In this document: positions 20,216 to 30,394 of the stretch, one piece after another
Numbering within the stretch: the stretch's first letter is position 1
Layout: each line of letters starts with the position of its first letter
Assembly: GCF_001949145.1 (NCBI RefSeq)
Contig: NW_019091418.1
Coordinates: 1,935,565 to 1,966,075 of the forward strand
Source: Acanthaster planci
Lineage: Eukaryota > Echinodermata > Asteroidea > Valvatida > Acanthasteridae
Direction: 5' to 3'
DNA: 30,511 nucleotides
Translations under genes and position numbers: made by a program
The notes under the pieces: generated by a model
The model's database searches: none
What the model saw: the letters and a program-made list of their open reading frames with translations, nothing else
Told to the model about the DNA's origin: nothing

Positions 20216-20447
20216 CCATGATCTGGGATAATGGCAACCTGCGAACAATCTTGGTGTTGTTTGCCAGCTTGACTCCAGTGGGTAACCCTGCTGCGCTCTG
20301 CCAGAGGACCCGTTGTGGAAGCAAAGCGAAACCATCAGCGATTACCTGGGTCATTTGGCGCTCCATGCGTGAAACATGAGTGCCTAGCGAAAACAAAACC
20401 ACGCCATTGGGAGCTGTGTCTAGAAAATTCGCCACATCGTATTCAAT
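20216..20447 (-). CDS. UDP-glucuronosyltransferase exon, start of the C-terminal domain (232 nt)
   Basis: The exon encodes IEYDVANFLDTAPNGVVLFS, then LGTHVSRMERQMTQVIADGF, RVLWQSAAGLPTGVKLANN and KIVRRLPLSQIM. The FLDTAPNGVVLFSLGT block is the classic first strand and loop of the UDP-sugar-binding Rossmann domain. The usual KIVxWLPQNDLL block is replaced by KIVRRLPLSQIM, a divergence at a Trp and at the Gln-Asn-Asp that are strongly conserved in the family. The acceptor is a pyrimidine tract ending CATTAG before ATTGAA, in phase 0. The donor is ATCATGG before GTGGGT, in phase 1. It is separated by 281 nt from the 220-nt exon and by 634 nt from the exon upstream. Confidence 0.92.
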
Positions 20448-21081
20448 CTAATGCACGGGGATAAGTTAAAAAGAAGAACTTCGATTACTTTTATTTCTTT
20501 CCTGGTACCTCGAACTTTTATGCTGTAAACAGGTTGTAGAACATATTGCATACTATTATGGAGGGTTTGGAGTTTGCTTTAAGTTCTCAACACTATTACG
20601 TATTTCTAAGATCTCTATCTCACCTAATGTCTTGGATGTTCAAGTAAGTTGCACAAACATGCTTGAGAAAAATAATGAAATTATCAAACTTCTTTCATTT
20701 CCAGGACACTCCTATAATTACCTTTACATAAAATACTACTACACTGAGAAGCGTGCTCGTTTTTCTGTTCCAATTCGGGGAGAATAGGCCTACCTATTTA
20801 ATTTATATGGTGACTTTTGAGAAGGTAACACATCTTGGGCGGAGGCTATAATGCGCCGTGCCAAATTACAGCAATTATTACGACAATTATTGCAATTTTG
20901 TATTGAGAGCGCCTGCTTGTTGCATGCAATAACCCTTCGTATAAAGTCACAGTTCATATAGCTTTTACTACTACCCAAGGAAATTTACCCCAGTTAAGCC
21001 ATTTGTCTCACAGCACTTTGAAATGCACCGAGGAATTTACCTAAGCTTTGAATAACCTGTTCATCGAGATCTGTACTGTAC

Positions 21082-21400
21082 CGTTGTGTGAGTGGCTGAA
21101 CCAGCTTTGAAGAGGACGTATGCTGTGTTGGGTTGCATTGGTCTAGGAAACTCTAAGGCAAAGCTCCCGTGGAATAGGTAGAATGAAGCGTGGTTGTTGG
21201 ATTCATAAGTGCTGATCTCTGGCCGGATGTTATGCTTGACTTTAAGCTGATCGAAACCCTTAAAGTCGAACGCTAGGAACAACCATAATCGGTAATACAC
21301 GTGAGCCAGGACATTCTGCACTCGCTGGAGAAACGTCATTCTATCGGTGAGGCCTAGCAGACGTGCAGGGATGTAGGACGGTTCAATCGGTAATCCCGCC
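21082..21400 (-). CDS. UDP-glucuronosyltransferase exon, second half of the N-terminal domain (319 nt)
   Basis: This exon encodes GLPIEPSYIPARLLGLTDRM, then TFLQRVQNVLAHVYYR, DQLKVKHNIRPEISTYES and ALEFPRPMQPNTAYV. It corresponds to the acceptor-side region just before the catalytic C-terminal domain, where family members read GLPxxPSYVP and ALDFPRPxxPNT. The acceptor is TTTTTCTACACAG before GGCGGGATTA, preceded by a (TTTTTG)n tract. The donor follows ACACAACG with GTACAG, leaving phase 0, which fits the next exon. The exon would need at least one further upstream exon for the signal peptide and the catalytic His of the N-terminal domain. None was seen in the remaining 9 kb. The family acts in glucuronidation of small lipophilic compounds; the substrate here cannot be told. 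Confidence 0.9.
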
Positions 21401-21404
21401 CTGT

Positions 21405-21431
21405 GTAGAAAAACAAAAACAAAAACAAAAA
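21405..21431 (+). repeat. (AAAAAC)n tract forming the pyrimidine tract of a UGT splice acceptor
   Basis: The run of AAAAAC units on the plus strand reads as (GTTTTT)n on the UGT sense strand, ending a few bases before the CACAG acceptor. Length changes here could affect splicing. Confidence 0.75.
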
Positions 21432-22373
21432 GCTTTGTCGATGCTCTATTGTTCTTCCCGATAATTATTTGTAGATGTAGTTGTGTGTGTGTAATCCTTG
21501 GTCTAGACTAATGGCTTTTCACGTACTCTATGGTTATGTTTTGCTTGTTATATTGAATATTGAATACATTATATTGAATATTTTGTTGTGATTTCAATTA
21601 CCGAGAGTGTTTAAAAGTGCACATCTAACAAAGTTGAATTTTTTGTGTGTTTGGTTCATTTGTCAAAATATATACTAACTTTACAGTCAGAACATTATTT
21701 TACCTCATGGTTTCTTTTAGAGTAATAAAAGCAAAAGTTGAATTTGACGTTTCCAATACGATACAGTTCCATCGTTTTCGAAAACCACGTTCGTATTTAA
21801 TGGATGTAAACGATATTCCTCTGACCCGTAAACATGATCATAGTGTTACCTTGTACTGGCCAAGTCGTGTGTATGTGCGTTTGCAAGTAAGGAACTTTTA
21901 TACTTAGCTGTTTTCCCGACATTCGTTTGGTGGACTTTTAGGAAAATGAACATGCCGAAGTCAGCGGATATTCTTGGAATTACCTTAAAATCTCGAAGTT
22001 AATTTTCTGAGGTTTTGATTTCACGCAAAAGGTGGGCCAACTTTGTCAACCATATCACACGCAGCAGATTCCAAGTCGATCAACTGGTTTCTGATGCACG
22101 GTGAACATTTTGCAGCAAATTGTGCTGATAATCAACCATTCTGAAGACTCAGGTGGCTTTCAAATCTCAGTTTCGACCGAAGAAAGGCTCTGTCCCAACG
22201 TTGAAGTCTCCCGACCCTGTCGCAAATGTGCCGACCCCGACTTCGACGCAGCAGCGATACGGCATGTCCGAGTCGGGAGAAGCGTTTCAGAAAAGAGAAA
22301 GGGTCAGGCTAGGATGGATTACTCTATTATTGCTGTAACAAGATTTTTTCAAAGGCTTTAGAGCACTTTTGTA
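21432..22373. other. Upstream of the recognised UGT exons, no gene seen
   Basis: A plus-strand open frame of 86 codons (21647-21907) and a pair of overlapping frames at 22101-22361 have no recognisable domain. The missing 5' UGT exon is not identifiable on the minus strand here. Confidence 0.4.
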
Positions 22374-22400
22374 TATACACACAGTCTCTCTGTGTGTATA
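22374..22400. repeat. Perfect hairpin, 11-bp stem and 5-nt loop
   Basis: TATACACACAG, loop TCTCT, CTGTGTGTATA. The stem is perfect and lies 20 nt before the recognisable start of the Penelope-like fragment. Confidence 0.75.
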
Positions 22401-22419
22401 AATATACATGTGTGTTAAA

Positions 22420-23714
22420 AATCACCCAGACATCGTAATCAAACCCTATGACAAGGGCACAGGTATCTGTATTATGGATAATTATCCAAGACTACCTTAA
22501 CGTGGGTTACCGCCATCTTGAGTCCCACCATTACACTGAATTGGACCAAGACATAACTCCGCAAACCACAACCCTGGTTCACAACAAGCTAATTGAAATG
22601 AGAAACAACAACCAAATCGACAATGTCACTCTGAGATATTTAGATCCACTTCCACAGAAATGCCAAGGTCCAACCATGTATTTTCTCCCCAAAATACGTA
22701 AAACTCCACCACCGGGAGAACCCTTTGTTGGAAGGATGCACAAGCCCAACAGTAACAATCTCAGAATATATAGACTACTTTCTCCTTCCCATAGTAACCG
22801 TGCATCCAACATATGCCCCGACACAGCGGACTTATTGCGCAAATTGGAAGGAACAACCTTCCCACAAATGTCCCAATAACCAGCATTGATGTTGTTAGGA
22901 TGTACACGAATGCCCGTCAAGCAGAAGCAATCCAATGCGTATGTGATGCTATGGACAAATCCAACTATAACTACACTATCACAAAACCCAACTCAACCTG
23001 CGTCCAATTACTTCTGGAACTCATCCTCGGCCGCAACTGTTTCCGCTTAGGAAACAATTTTTTTCTCCAGAAAATTGGATGTGCCATGGGCTCTACAGCC
23101 AGCCCAGAAATTTGTGATGCTACCCTTCGTTCACATACGAGGCCTCAAAAACAACCTTAAACTACCTCGACCTTACTATTTTCAAAGGAAAACGCTTCCG
23201 TGAAACGGGCATTCTAGGCACAAAGATCTACACGAAACCCACGGAAACATGCCAATATCTCTATAACACTTCCTCCCACCCACCCCACACTTTCTGGGCA
23301 ACCAACGAGGATGATTTCAAACGAATCTTTTTCGGATAAACTACTCAACAAAGGGTACCCACCGACAGAAATCGAAGCAACTACATCCAAAGTCTCACAT
23401 GCCGAACGATCAAGGCTTAAAAACAATGCAAAGGATGCAAAGAACAACAAAAACAAACAAACAAACAAACAAACAAACAAACAAACAAACAAACAAACAA
23501 ACAAACAAACAAACAAACAAACAAACAAACACCCCAACAAACAAACAAACAAACAAACACCCCTTCGTTACCACCTACAACCCAGCCATTAACCACCGTG
23601 ACCTTCAATGAGCTTTGAACAAACATTGGCACCTCATTCAAAGCAATGGACTACTCTCAGAAATCTTTCTGGAACCCCCCAAAACATCAGAGAAAGACTA
23701 GTGAGAGCTAAACT
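22420..23714 (+). pseudogene. Penelope-like element reverse transcriptase fragment, broken
   Basis: Penelope-like elements encode a telomerase-related RT and usually a GIY-YIG endonuclease. The fragment starts NHPDIVIKPYDKGTGI and, after a shift, runs through LNVGYRHLESHHYTEL and GPTMYFLPKIRKTPPPGEP. A second frame (22813-23160) keeps SIDVVRMYTN with the first catalytic Asp, and IGCAMGSTASPEICD. A third (from 23140) has LNYLDLTIFKGKRFRETGIL and TKIYTKPTETCQYLYNTSSH. Others have DKLLNKGYPPTEIEATTSKV and ALNKHWHLIQSNGLLSEIFL. The segment that should carry the second catalytic Asp box is deleted near 23125-23140. The sequence stops near RERLVRAKLPSNWF, so the endonuclease is absent. The copy is dead; the family assignment is strong. 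Confidence 0.88.
23447..23560 (+). repeat. (AAAC)n microsatellite inside the Penelope-like coding sequence
   Basis: There are about 27 AAAC units, interrupted once by CCCC near 23532. The tract sits exactly where related elements, as I recall them, encode a short Lys/Asn-rich linker. It translates as repeating Thr-Asn-Lys-Gln in every plus frame. Confidence 0.95.
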
Positions 23715-24244
23715 ACCGTCTAACTGGTTTAGCAGTTTTTATCTCTAGACAGTTTGACTTCAGAAATGTATAAAAATGTAACAATGTTGCACCTGGCACA
23801 CGTTCTATAGCGAAGGCGTGTACTGTGTGTTCAGTTTTCACGAAGAGACAATCTTAACCACAAATTTTAGGATTTCACGAACAGACAATGTTGTTTGTTT
23901 ACAAAATAAACAACTTTAACTAACGTCTACAAATATTAGTTTTGTAGTATTGTGTCATGTAACATCCCCTCTTTCACGGAGTAGCATTGGTGAATTTAAA
24001 GGAACGCTAAGTCTATGAAATTAAGCGTTTGAAAAAGAGACCAACTTCAAATGCGATTTTCTCAAAACCTATGTTTTGCAATCCAATGAGAAAATTGTCT
24101 CTTTGTGAAAACTGTGACGATATGCGCCACATATTCAAACAATAACACTTGCCCCTGTTATCCCGCGGTTGCAGACCTGCAATGTTATACAATATAATAC
24201 AAGAAGCAACGTGCCCACATAGTCGTATATACATGTACATGCAC
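23715..24244. repeat. Inter-element stretch with a three-copy 17-21 bp motif
   Basis: CAGTTTTCACGAAGAGACAA (from 23832) recurs inverted at 24094-24114 with one mismatch over 21 bp, and as a direct partial copy at 23873-23889 (16 of 17). No coding sequence is recognised. The stretch separates the Penelope-like fragment from the Ty3/Gypsy fragment and could be a small inverted-repeat element of about 283 bp. Confidence 0.55.
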
Positions 24245-24835
24245 AATGCGTATCACAATGCAATCGCTCCAGGAAAATCTTGTTGCATCGGTATCTGGGC
24301 CAGGGTGTGGCAAAAGCAGTGAGCTAACTGGACTCGTCATCAAGCTCGCAGAGCAGGTAGCCATCTCTGAGATCACAGATTGAGAAATGAGTGGCTTTGT
24401 TCACCTCTGGTAGGATGTCATTCAGGACTGAAAGAGTGTAGTGCTCCCTAGTGAGGTATATATTCAGAGGACCACGATCGATGCAGATTCTGAAAGAAAG
24501 ATTTGTTCTTGGCTACAGACATTTGACTGACCCATTTGGTGGGCTCATCAACTTCTGCAATCACATTCCGGTTTGTCCATTTCTCGAGCTCAGCTTTCAC
24601 AGCAGTCTTGAGTGACTCAGGAAATATACGTGAGGGACGTATTACAGGCTTGGCATCTGAGCTAACGGTGAGGTGCACTCTTTGACCAGGCAGAGTGCCC
24701 ATGACAGATGCATCGAAAACATAGGGTACTCACTGATAAAGTCAGCATGAGTTGGAGTAACACGACGGACTTGAGAGAACTTGTCGTAGTTGACGGTGAT
24801 GAGTCCAATCTGTTCAACAGCTTTCTCACCACAGC
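24245..24835 (-). pseudogene. Ty3/Gypsy retrotransposon pol fragment (protease end and RT fingers/palm), truncated
   Basis: On the minus strand this follows the gag relic. It starts at the protease-RT linker IGLITVNYDKFSQVRRVTPT, then GTLPGQRVHLTVSSDAKPVI and RPSRIFPESLKTAVKAELEK. The RT fingers follow with VIAEVDEPTKWVSQMSVAKN. After a frame change it reads RICIDRGPLNIYLTREHYTL, HFSICDLRDGYLLCELDDES, a TAG, then LTAFATPWPRYR. That places the first palm Asp (FSICD) and the LDDESS block where Ty3/Gypsy RT has them. The sequence stops before the YxDD box, and there is no RNase H, integrase or 3' LTR. The protease active site was not seen. Confidence 0.87.
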
Positions 24836-25746
24836 TCACCTCGCACTCTTTGCTGACGAAAAAGTGTATCCGTCTTCAACTGCATGAACACGGTGATTCT
24901 TGCACGCTCTGGCTTTCTTGAAGTGTTTTTTACACCGCAAGCTAGGATCACAGGTACGGCCCCAGGCTGGCCAAATCTCTTTTTTCATAGGATGGTTTAC
25001 GCAACAGCACAACTTGCATCGTCTAGTGGACGGCTTCCCACTTTCAATGACTGGAGCTTTGCGAGGGGGATGTTGCTTTGACTTTTGTGGCTTTTTGTCA
25101 GATTTCTTCGGTTTTGCTTTGTGAACAGTTTCCTCCATCTCAACGGTTTTATCTGCAAGGTTGCCATCTCAACTGCTTTGCAGATTTCACTTACCGTGGT
25201 CAAAGTAAGGACATAAGTTGCCATCATCTTCTCTCTCATGTTGTTGTCACGTACGCCCATCAATAGGCAGTCCATGAGGAGTTTGTCCTTCACACATTAA
25301 CAAAGGACACATGGTTTGCTCATGGTGTGGAGTGTAGAAATGTACTGCTCCATGGGCTCATCTTCCTCTTGGTTGTGACGGTTAAATTTGAATCGCTCAT
25401 ACAATTCTTGACGTTGGCCCAGAGAATGTGGGTCCAATTTCTCGAGAATCCTGACGCATTTCTGACTGTCCGTAGGATCATCAAATTTCATGCCGTTGTA
25501 TATGCGTTCATTTCCGTACCAATGCTAAGGAGTAACAGTGCAGTCTGGTAAAACTCAGTCCAGCTTGCCAGGTTTGTGAAAATACAGTAGTTGTCCTTTT
25601 TGACGCCAAATCTTCCATTCCTCGGTTGCATCTTTAGCACTTGCATTAAATTGCGATGGTGGATTGATGTGTGGCTTTTTATACTGTTCGGCATTATTAG
25701 AGTTGGCAACAGCTTGGGTACCCGTAGCTCCACGAGTTTTTGGCAT
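24836..25746 (-). pseudogene. Ty3/Gypsy gag with zinc knuckle remnant, frameshifted
   Basis: Translation would begin at MPKTRGATGTQ (25746). The matrix/capsid region reads KPHINPPSQFNASAKDATEE, WKIWRQKGQLLYF and LDWTEFYQTALLLLSIGTE. After a shift come MKFDDPTDSQKCVRILEKLD and YERFKFNRHNQEEDEPMEQY. A stop near 25297 is followed in another frame by DKLLMDCLLMGVRDNNMREK, the usual GIRD-type block of Gypsy gag. A Lys-rich stretch leads to a Cys-rich segment (RRCKLCCCVNHP, RTCDPSLRCKKHFKKARACK) that resembles a decayed CCHC knuckle. At least three lesions are visible. Capsid assembly and RNA packaging are the family role. Confidence 0.87.
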
Positions 25747-26104
25747 TTTAACTGTAGATTCAGTTTATGGTGAAGCCAACAGTAGGCTTACTCACAGTAG
25801 ATGTATTAGCTAAACAAAGAGCAGAGATAACTGTTGGAGTTATGAAAAGTCATTCGTCAATGGTTTTATTAGAGACAGATAGAGAGAGAGAGACAGAGAG
25901 TACCGATCGTTCGAGTAGACTTGGCAGAATTCACAAAAAGCCACAGTTAAGTATATCCATATGTACAGTACGTGCGGTACAATGTAGTGAAAGATCAGTT
26001 ACATGCTTGACAGAAAAAACAAATATCGTGCCTTTTAGGCCCAAAATGTTGTCAATAGCAGAAAAACTTTAGTTACAGAAGCTTCTATGAATATTCATGA
26101 TGCT
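25747..26104 (-). other. Probable 5' leader of the Ty3/Gypsy relic
   Basis: This lies between the possible primer-binding site and the gag start on the minus strand. It contains a GAGA-rich simple patch (25877-25900) and a minus-strand AATAAA near 25870. No coding sequence is supported on either strand. Confidence 0.4.
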
Positions 26105-26122
26105 ATACCGCCGCTGCCACCA
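26105..26122 (-). promoter_or_regulatory. Candidate tRNA primer-binding site of the Ty3/Gypsy relic
   Basis: On the minus strand the sequence is CA followed by TGGTGGCAGCGGCGGTAT. A CA dinucleotide end of an LTR followed at once by TGG, the complement of a tRNA CCA end, is the expected arrangement. Without the second LTR the call cannot be confirmed. Confidence 0.4.
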
Positions 26123-29100
26123 TGTTTCAAGCGATAATGACACGAGTTTCATAAGTATTCATGCAAGTTTGGCACTTTGTGGAAGCAGCCATGTTTCACA
26201 ATGATGCATAGTATAGTGCCCTCTTTAGACCAAAGGTACATAGCACATAATTTTGCTACACTTTGTACTTATGCCTGGTGCCTAGCGCTCTCTGTGGCGT
26301 CAAAAGAGTGTCTTCACAGTTCTCAATCGCTGTCAGAACCGCCAGTGGAAGACCAGAAATGCCTCAATCGTGTAAACACCGCCAGCACTATTACTGGTTG
26401 TATAAAGCTACCCACGTCGGACCATACGGAAAGGACACAGAACTTTATGAGGCACGTCTTGAAGAAGTCTAGGTTAATTATTTCAGATGAATTCCATCCT
26501 GCAAAGACCTATTTTAGCTAATGAGAACAGGAAAGCGTTACAGATCAATCTGTGTAGATTCCACTCCAGCCTTGCACAGTTTTCATCCAAGTGCAGTTCG
26601 CGTATTGATCAAATGCAGTCACAGTTTTTTACATGTCATTTATTGGTTTTTAATTGTTACTGCTATTATCGCTATCGCAATTCTACTCATCTTAATCCAT
26701 TATTAATTCATAAATACGAGGAAATGGGACATTAAAAAGTCGACAGTGATTTTCTTTTGTAAACAGTTGTCACCGAGCTCCGTATTTTGTTTTTACATTT
26801 ACATGGATATGCTTATTAAACTGAAAACTGAGAGCAAAAAGTCGTGGAATTGAAACAGCAGTAATTTTACAGATTTCGTGTAGTTACATCCATACCCTTA
26901 GTCTTGACTCCATCAGCTCTGACAGTGGCCAAAATGTGACTTTCATTTACATTAAAAATCAAATAATTCAAGATTTAGTAATACAATCAAATGAAAGCAT
27001 TCTACAGAAACTTCTCAGCAGGGTTTAAAGTGATGAGTTTAATCGTAAGTCTTTTGAAAATTACGATGAGCAACCGAAGTAGATCATTCTATAGTAATGA
27101 AGGTGATTGGACTCTTATTGAAGGGATGTGCGCATAATCACAGATGCGATAACTAAGGCTTACTTAATAAAAATCCGTCCAATTTTCATTTAAATAAAAG
27201 CAACCTCATTGGCAAAGAAATGTTAAACACGATGATTATTTCAAAACAATTTGAAAGCTAATATTTTTGTCTTTAATAGGTTTATGTAAACAGCATCAGC
27301 GATAAGTAATAAAGAAGTTGCAGTAAGATGGAAAAGTGGAACTCCTTCATTAATCTAACATCTGAGAAAGTATCAAAAACAGAGATGTGTGTATTGTTGG
27401 GAATAGTTTTGAAATCATGCATCTTTTTCTTCTTTAAGAAATCTCATATTCGACAATCACTGTGAAATACAATGGATATAGTTTGGTCATTCATGGTAAA
27501 AACAAAAAATAACAGATCCTTTAAAAACGTGAATGACTCTATTCTGCACAAAACTACATATTAAAAAGGAAAACTAATAAAACATTGCATCTGTCTGAAG
27601 TAAAAATGAATGCAAAACAAAAATGCTTTGCTATTACACAAGTAAGGCAAAGTATCGCAAAGTTGTGAAATGTGCCCAGTGAACCTTTGGTTGCAAACTT
27701 TCCTGATGACTCTAAAGAATTTGTGAATGAATCCCATTGCTCACTTGATATTATTTTTTATCTTTTTTATAAAAAGGGACATATACTTATTCCCGTTGAA
27801 AGTCTGCACAACTGCAGACGAGGCTCTCGCAATCCCTTTCTTATCCAAAACTCAACTTGTACTGGTTTTACTTTTGGGTATGGAATCGATCCTGGTAGAG
27901 TTTCGTCGTCAAATGGAATTAGTTCGCAGCCTGGAAAGGGTGCACAAACAAATACATGCACTATGTAAAAAGTTCTAGTACAATATAAATGAAAATGGCG
28001 CTTATCAATGTCTTTTAAATTATGTGACATGTGCAGAAGGGGAAAACGTACACCTGTGGCAGAAAAAGGTACACACTAATATAAACATGCAGATAATTGA
28101 ATTGGAAGTTACTCGTGCTCATATTTTCACAGAAAACTAACACAATTACAACTGATTATGCTGCATTGTCTTATTCACTAGGTGAGCAAAGGAAGAACAT
28201 AAATGACTACCAAGTTTCCATGGCTGCAGTTACATGGGCTACAGAGACAATCTTTGCTTAATGGATGTTCCACCACAGCGGGGTAATCATTGTCTGGAAA
28301 AGGTAAAACAAACCACAATAATAATGAATTATACGAGTGACATCCCTGAAACACGAAAGAGAACATGTGAAAGGGCCAAAATGCCTGAAACTATGTTTGC
28401 AGCTTAAATGTATCTCTTCACCTACTTAAATCCCACAACCAGTACGAGGGCTTACAAAAACCGTCCAAGGGGTCTATGATACGATGCGAAGATTTGTCGG
28501 GGTCGTCTTCCTCATGAAAACCGTGGTTCTTTTTCATAAGTAAAAAGAATAACCATTAAAGGCCAGCCTTAGTAACTTTCTCAGTAAAAGTAACCTTTAA
28601 ACAGTGGCACACTTTATACGGATTAAAGCGAAGGCTAAAATCTTTAACAAAAAAATTGACACAGAGAAAATGACGGTTGTGAAGCAACTGGCATCTCAAA
28701 TTTTGTCCTTAACCTGGGCTGATTCTTTTCGCTACTACTGTGTAACCGTTGGAAAAAAAAACATGCTCGAGTATAACGACATTTCCACGCTACTAACAAT
28801 TGGTACTGAAATGGATTTAAATGAAATAAACATGTACAAATATGGGAAAATTGGTTTCAAAGTAAAAATGGGCTCTGCCTATTTTCATGTATTTAATTTT
28901 TCTTGTCTAGACTCTTCTTCATAAGTAATACACATTAACGAATTTTCCTAGGGATCTACGTAACTCTGAACTACTACGACTTGCACGTTTTGAGGTCCCA
29001 GATTTCAGTTGTATGTCTAATCTTAAAGAGGAATTTCACCATGGAAAGTATATATGCTGTGGTAATTGGTACAATTTGTTCAGTTCGTTTCAGTTCAGTT

Positions 29101-30267
29101 CAACACAGGATGTGAAAAAATTTAAAAGTCGCCACCGTCTATCAAGATATAACAAAGTGCAATTCACAAAAATATATGGCACAAACACTTTTAACATACC
29201 TTGAGAAGGGACTATAGGACAAATATTAGACTGAACCATCTTTTCGGGCTACAGGTCTGAGAGAAAAGGAAGCGAAGAAAATATCTGCAATAACTGTGCA
29301 TACTAATGCTATTTAAGGGGGGACAGAGCTATCAAACCCTGAAATACTATAAAGCTATCGACCAAGAAAGTGAGAACCGATGCTTTGTTCCTAAAATTTC
29401 AGGATTACATCTTGCTCAATTCAATGTTCTTGTTCATCTTTGCAATTGCCTTTTAGGGTTTGACCAGTTGCATGACTTCAGCATCTTCTTCAAACAAAGA
29501 ATATACTAAATAAAGCAAATGGCCTTTATTAGTTATGCTTTTGAAAAAAAAAAGAAACTCACGGGAGGTTCAACAAAAAATTCTCAAGCCCCTGGCCCCC
29601 AACATTGCCCAACTTCTTCCTGATAAAGTTGCATTCTCAAACCGAACACTAAAAGAGAGTATTTTCTAGCAGCCTTTTCATACTTACTCTTTCCTATACT
29701 GTTGATAGTCATTTGGTGCACATTGCGGAGGTGCTTGGTCGGAGTTGCTGAAAAACAGTTTCTTGTGAAAACAACCTTCATTAAGCAGGTTTCTTGTCTT
29801 TTTAGAAGTCGTTGTCAGCGAGCTTTGGCAATTAAACATGGAGGAAGGCTGTCATGTTCAGGATCTGCTGAGTTTTGCTGCCGCATTAGGTGGCAATTCA
29901 GTCTGACTGTCACCTTCCCATACTAAGGACACCCTTCCGCACGACATTCAGCATCAGCTCTGACCTGCAAATGAAATGGACTTATTTGGATCAAATTCAG
30001 CAGTCAACATCTCAAAATTGCAACAGAAGGCACTTTTCACAATTCTGATAACAGTTGACCTAGATATCTCCAAGAGCTGTTTCCGAAATAACTTTTATGT
30101 GCGACTAATTCAAAAGAACCAAAATGAAGTAGGGCACGACAGAGATGAACATGACAGCAGAGAAAAGGAAATCAGCAACTATATTTACTGAAATTTATTC
30201 TTTACATACCAATAATAATTAAATCTAGGTTAATATTTGTCTATAAAATGAAATAATTACTTACAGG
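26123..30267. other. AT-rich region with no recognised gene
   Basis: If the primer-binding site is right, the 5' LTR of the Ty3/Gypsy relic lies in the first few hundred bases (the minus-strand sequence ending TTGAAACA at 26123), but its start is not visible. The rest (about 26.7 to 30.2 kb) has many stops in all frames. Open frames of 60-115 codons at 26177-26521, 27672-28030, 28604-28924 and 29584-29926 have no domain I recognise and no consistent splice or composition support. Confidence 0.4.
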
Positions 30268-30394
30268 TTGTTATCGAGGGTTCCGGTCTTGATTGGGTGC
30301 GTGATGTCAAGTTGACTGTAGGTGTTCTGTTGCGGAGGGACAAGTCGGGCACAGCTGGCCAAAGCACTGGCTGGTGCACCCGGCTGATCTGATC
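30268..30394 (-). CDS. Possible partial exon, unrecognised protein
   Basis: On the minus strand an open frame runs from about 30394 through SCARLVPPQQNTYSQLDITH and PIKTGTLDNN to a near-perfect donor CT|GTAAGTAATT at 30268-30267. GC content is higher here than in the preceding 4 kb. The same sequence on the plus strand also offers an acceptor (TACTTACAG) followed by an open frame (VIEGSGLDWVRDVKLTVGVL), so the strand is uncertain. No family is recognised. Confidence 0.25.

Noticed and set aside
23447-23560. Regular spacing considered as a CRISPR-like array
   Set aside because: It is a pure tetranucleotide microsatellite with no spacers, in a eukaryotic context.
23214-23641. Cys-Leu-Phe-Val repeat proteins on the minus strand
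   Set aside because: They are only the reverse-strand translation of the (AAAC)n microsatellite.
27672-28030. Overlapping frames on both strands as a possible host exon
   Set aside because: None of the three readings has a recognisable motif or convincing splice sites, and the surroundings are AT-rich non-coding sequence.
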